From: a bacterium
GTDB lineage: Bacteria > Verrucomicrobiota > Verrucomicrobiae > JAJYAR01
Assembly (NCBI GenBank): GCA_021779435.1
Contig: JAJYAR010000132.1
Coordinates: forward strand, 1-7,259
Direction of reading: 5' to 3'
Length of the DNA: 7,259 nucleotides
How positions within the stretch are numbered: position 1 is the first letter of the stretch; each line of letters opens with the position of its first letter. Below are positions 6,527 through 7,259 of this stretch, in pieces. Both the position numbers and the translations under genes were made by a program. Below the pieces are notes generated by a model. It had not been told where the DNA came from and did not search any database. It worked only from the letters and a program-made list of their open reading frames with translations.

Positions 6527-7041
6527 TTGGAAAGGAACGCGAACCCGCATGCAAGTGCAGTTCCGCCCGCGACATCGACCGCGACATGCTGCTTCGTCGC
6601 GATGGTCGAGAAGACGATCGCAAGCGCCCATATCGCGCTGATTCCGCGCACCCACGCGGAAAAGCCGATCCTGGACAGAAGGGCGTGCAAGCGAATCGAT
6701 GCAAAAACCGCCGTCGCGACATGCAAGGACGGAAACGCATTCCCCGCCGCATCCACCCGCTCCACCGCCGTCGACTCCCGCCCATACCCCCGCGTCAATA
6801 TCCTTACCGCATACCCCCGCCTGCTCAGAATCTTCTCCAGCAACAGCACCACCGGCGTCTTCCCCGCGCCCCCCGCCGAGCAGCTCCCCACGCTGATCAC
6901 CGGGTCCTTCAGCCACCGCCGCTTCAGCAACCCCCACCCCACCAGCCGTCGCTTCAACCCCGTCACCGCCCCATACACCGGAGCCAGCGCCCGCAGCCAC
7001 GGCCGCGCAATCGGCCTCGCCCCCACCCCCCTCTTACTCAT
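6472..7041 (-). CDS. In-frame chimera: LpxK N-terminus fused to PAP2-phosphatase C-terminal half
   Basis: The first ~95 residues match the start of lipid A 4'-kinase LpxK: LRALAPVYGAV, LLKRRWLKDPVISVGS, the Walker A loop GGAGKTP (57-63) and the following LTRGYGRES. LpxK is normally about 330 residues, and its conserved DDGFQHR region and kinase body are absent. From about residue 97 the protein is a PAP2-superfamily C-terminal half: NAFPSLHVATAV (101-112) with motif-2 His107, then ST....QH...DVAGG (146-160) with His152 and Asp156, and three hydrophobic segments. PAP2 motif 1 (K...RP) is missing. Neither half is complete, so it is probably non-functional as kinase or phosphatase. The ATG overlaps the waaA stop (ATGA), which is a normal waaA-lpxK arrangement. 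Codon use changes sharply at the junction. It is a recombination product or an assembly chimera. Confidence 0.75.
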   Translation of the reverse strand: MSKRGVGARPIARPWLRALAPVYGAVTGLKRRLVGWGLLKRRWLKDPVISVGSCSAGGAGKTPVVLLLEKILSRRGYAVRILTRGYGRESTAVERVDAAGNAFPSLHVATAVFASIRLHALLSRIGFSAWVRGISAIWALAIVFSTIATKQHVAVDVAGGTALACGFAFLSKWIPPDRIGGRRRPGEFP

Positions 7042-7259
7042 CGCCCACCCCGCAGCATCTCCATCAAAGCCGCCACCGTCCGCCCCGTAGCCCCCGCCTG
7101 CGCCTCAAATACCCCTAACCCGCGCTCACCCACCTCCCGCGCTGCCGTCCGATCCACCAGCATCCCCGCAATCGTCCCCGCCAACTGCTCCGCCCCCACC
7201 ACGCAAATCGCTTTCGCCTCCAGCAGCTTCTCCACCATCTCGCGAAAGTTCTCATACGA
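7038..7259 (-). CDS. waaA: 3-deoxy-D-manno-octulosonic acid transferase, C-terminal end (5' part outside window)
   Basis: Reading in from the right edge, the frame starts SYENFREMVEKLLEAKA and continues through VVGAEQLAGTIAGMLVDRTAAREVGERG to a TGA at 7040-7038. This is the typical C-terminal end of the GT-B Kdo transferase WaaA (KdtA), which adds Kdo to lipid IVA at the inner membrane: the NFRE-type motif, a loading-control helix and the trailing Glu/Ala-rich helix. Only 73 residues of about 420 are visible; the active site lies outside the window. Its stop overlaps the start of the LpxK-like gene, the usual waaA-lpxK order. Eight of ten glycine codons are GGG, the same style as the LpxK part and unlike the genes further left. 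Confidence 0.82.
   Translation of the reverse strand, partial: SYENFREMVEKLLEAKAICVVGAEQLAGTIAGMLVDRTAAREVGERGLGVFEAQAGATGRTVAALMEMLRGGR

Noticed and set aside
6756..6764. CCCGCTCCA identical to the 3' end of tRNA-Gly (1290-1298), lying almost at the LpxK/PAP2 junction, as if it were an attachment site.
   Set aside because: Nine bases is short for an att core. C-rich 9-mers recur by chance here: the tRNA-Cys-derived CCCCCGCCT is also found at 6814-6822 and 7091-7099. No integrase is present, and the flank is the interior of a gene.
6368..7090. Plus-strand frame of 240 codons opposite the waaA/lpxK-like region.
   Set aside because: Pro/Ser/Thr/Arg-rich low-complexity product with no motifs; the minus strand carries clear LpxK and PAP2 motifs in the same place.
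1..7259. CRISPR arrays, insertion sequences, transposases, integrases or tandem repeats.
   Set aside because: None seen on reading through both strands.

Overview
The window is high-GC DNA from a Gram-negative bacterium. The signs are a waaA/lpxK-type lipid A locus at the right edge, a dissociated type II fatty-acid-like synthase of the aryl-polyene (APE) kind in the middle, and two tRNA genes with encoded CCA ends that look proteobacterial. A beta- or gammaproteobacterium is the best guess for the left and centre. The species cannot be named from the sequence.

Layout from left to right: (1) bases 1-1154, the C-terminal part of a sodium:solute symporter (+), with strongly C-ending codons. 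(2) 1155-1587, a near-consensus sigma70 promoter, tRNA-Gly(GCC), an intrinsic terminator and tRNA-Cys(GCA). (3) 1588-5606, a compact six-gene operon (+): FabG-like ketoreductase, acyl carrier protein, FabZ-like dehydratase, ketosynthase, ketosynthase-like chain-length factor, and an ApeP-like dehydratase. (4) 6348-5548, a family 2 glycosyltransferase (-) that converges on the operon and overlaps its last gene by 59 bp. (5) 6526-6314, a possible small membrane protein (-). (6) 7041-6472 (-), an unusual in-frame chimera: the first ~95 residues are the N-terminus of lipid A 4'-kinase LpxK, and the rest is the C-terminal half of a PAP2-type phosphatase. (7) 7259-7038 (-), the C-terminus of Kdo transferase WaaA, joined to the chimera by an ATGA overlap.

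How the genes work together: the six-gene operon holds the elongation core known from aryl-polyene synthesis. The ketosynthase and chain-length factor should condense malonyl units on the ACP, the ketoreductase reduces the beta-keto group, and the two hot-dog dehydratases remove water to build a conjugated polyene. The glycosyltransferase is a plausible tailoring partner. Starter supply, malonyl loading, export and pigment-esterifying genes are not in this window.

The most striking point is the LpxK/PAP2 junction near base 6750. It coincides with an abrupt change in codon usage: nearly all glycine codons are GGG on the waaA/lpxK side and very few are on the other side. This is either a recombination boundary, with foreign APE-type DNA joined into lpxK, or an assembly chimera. 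The sequence alone cannot separate the two.
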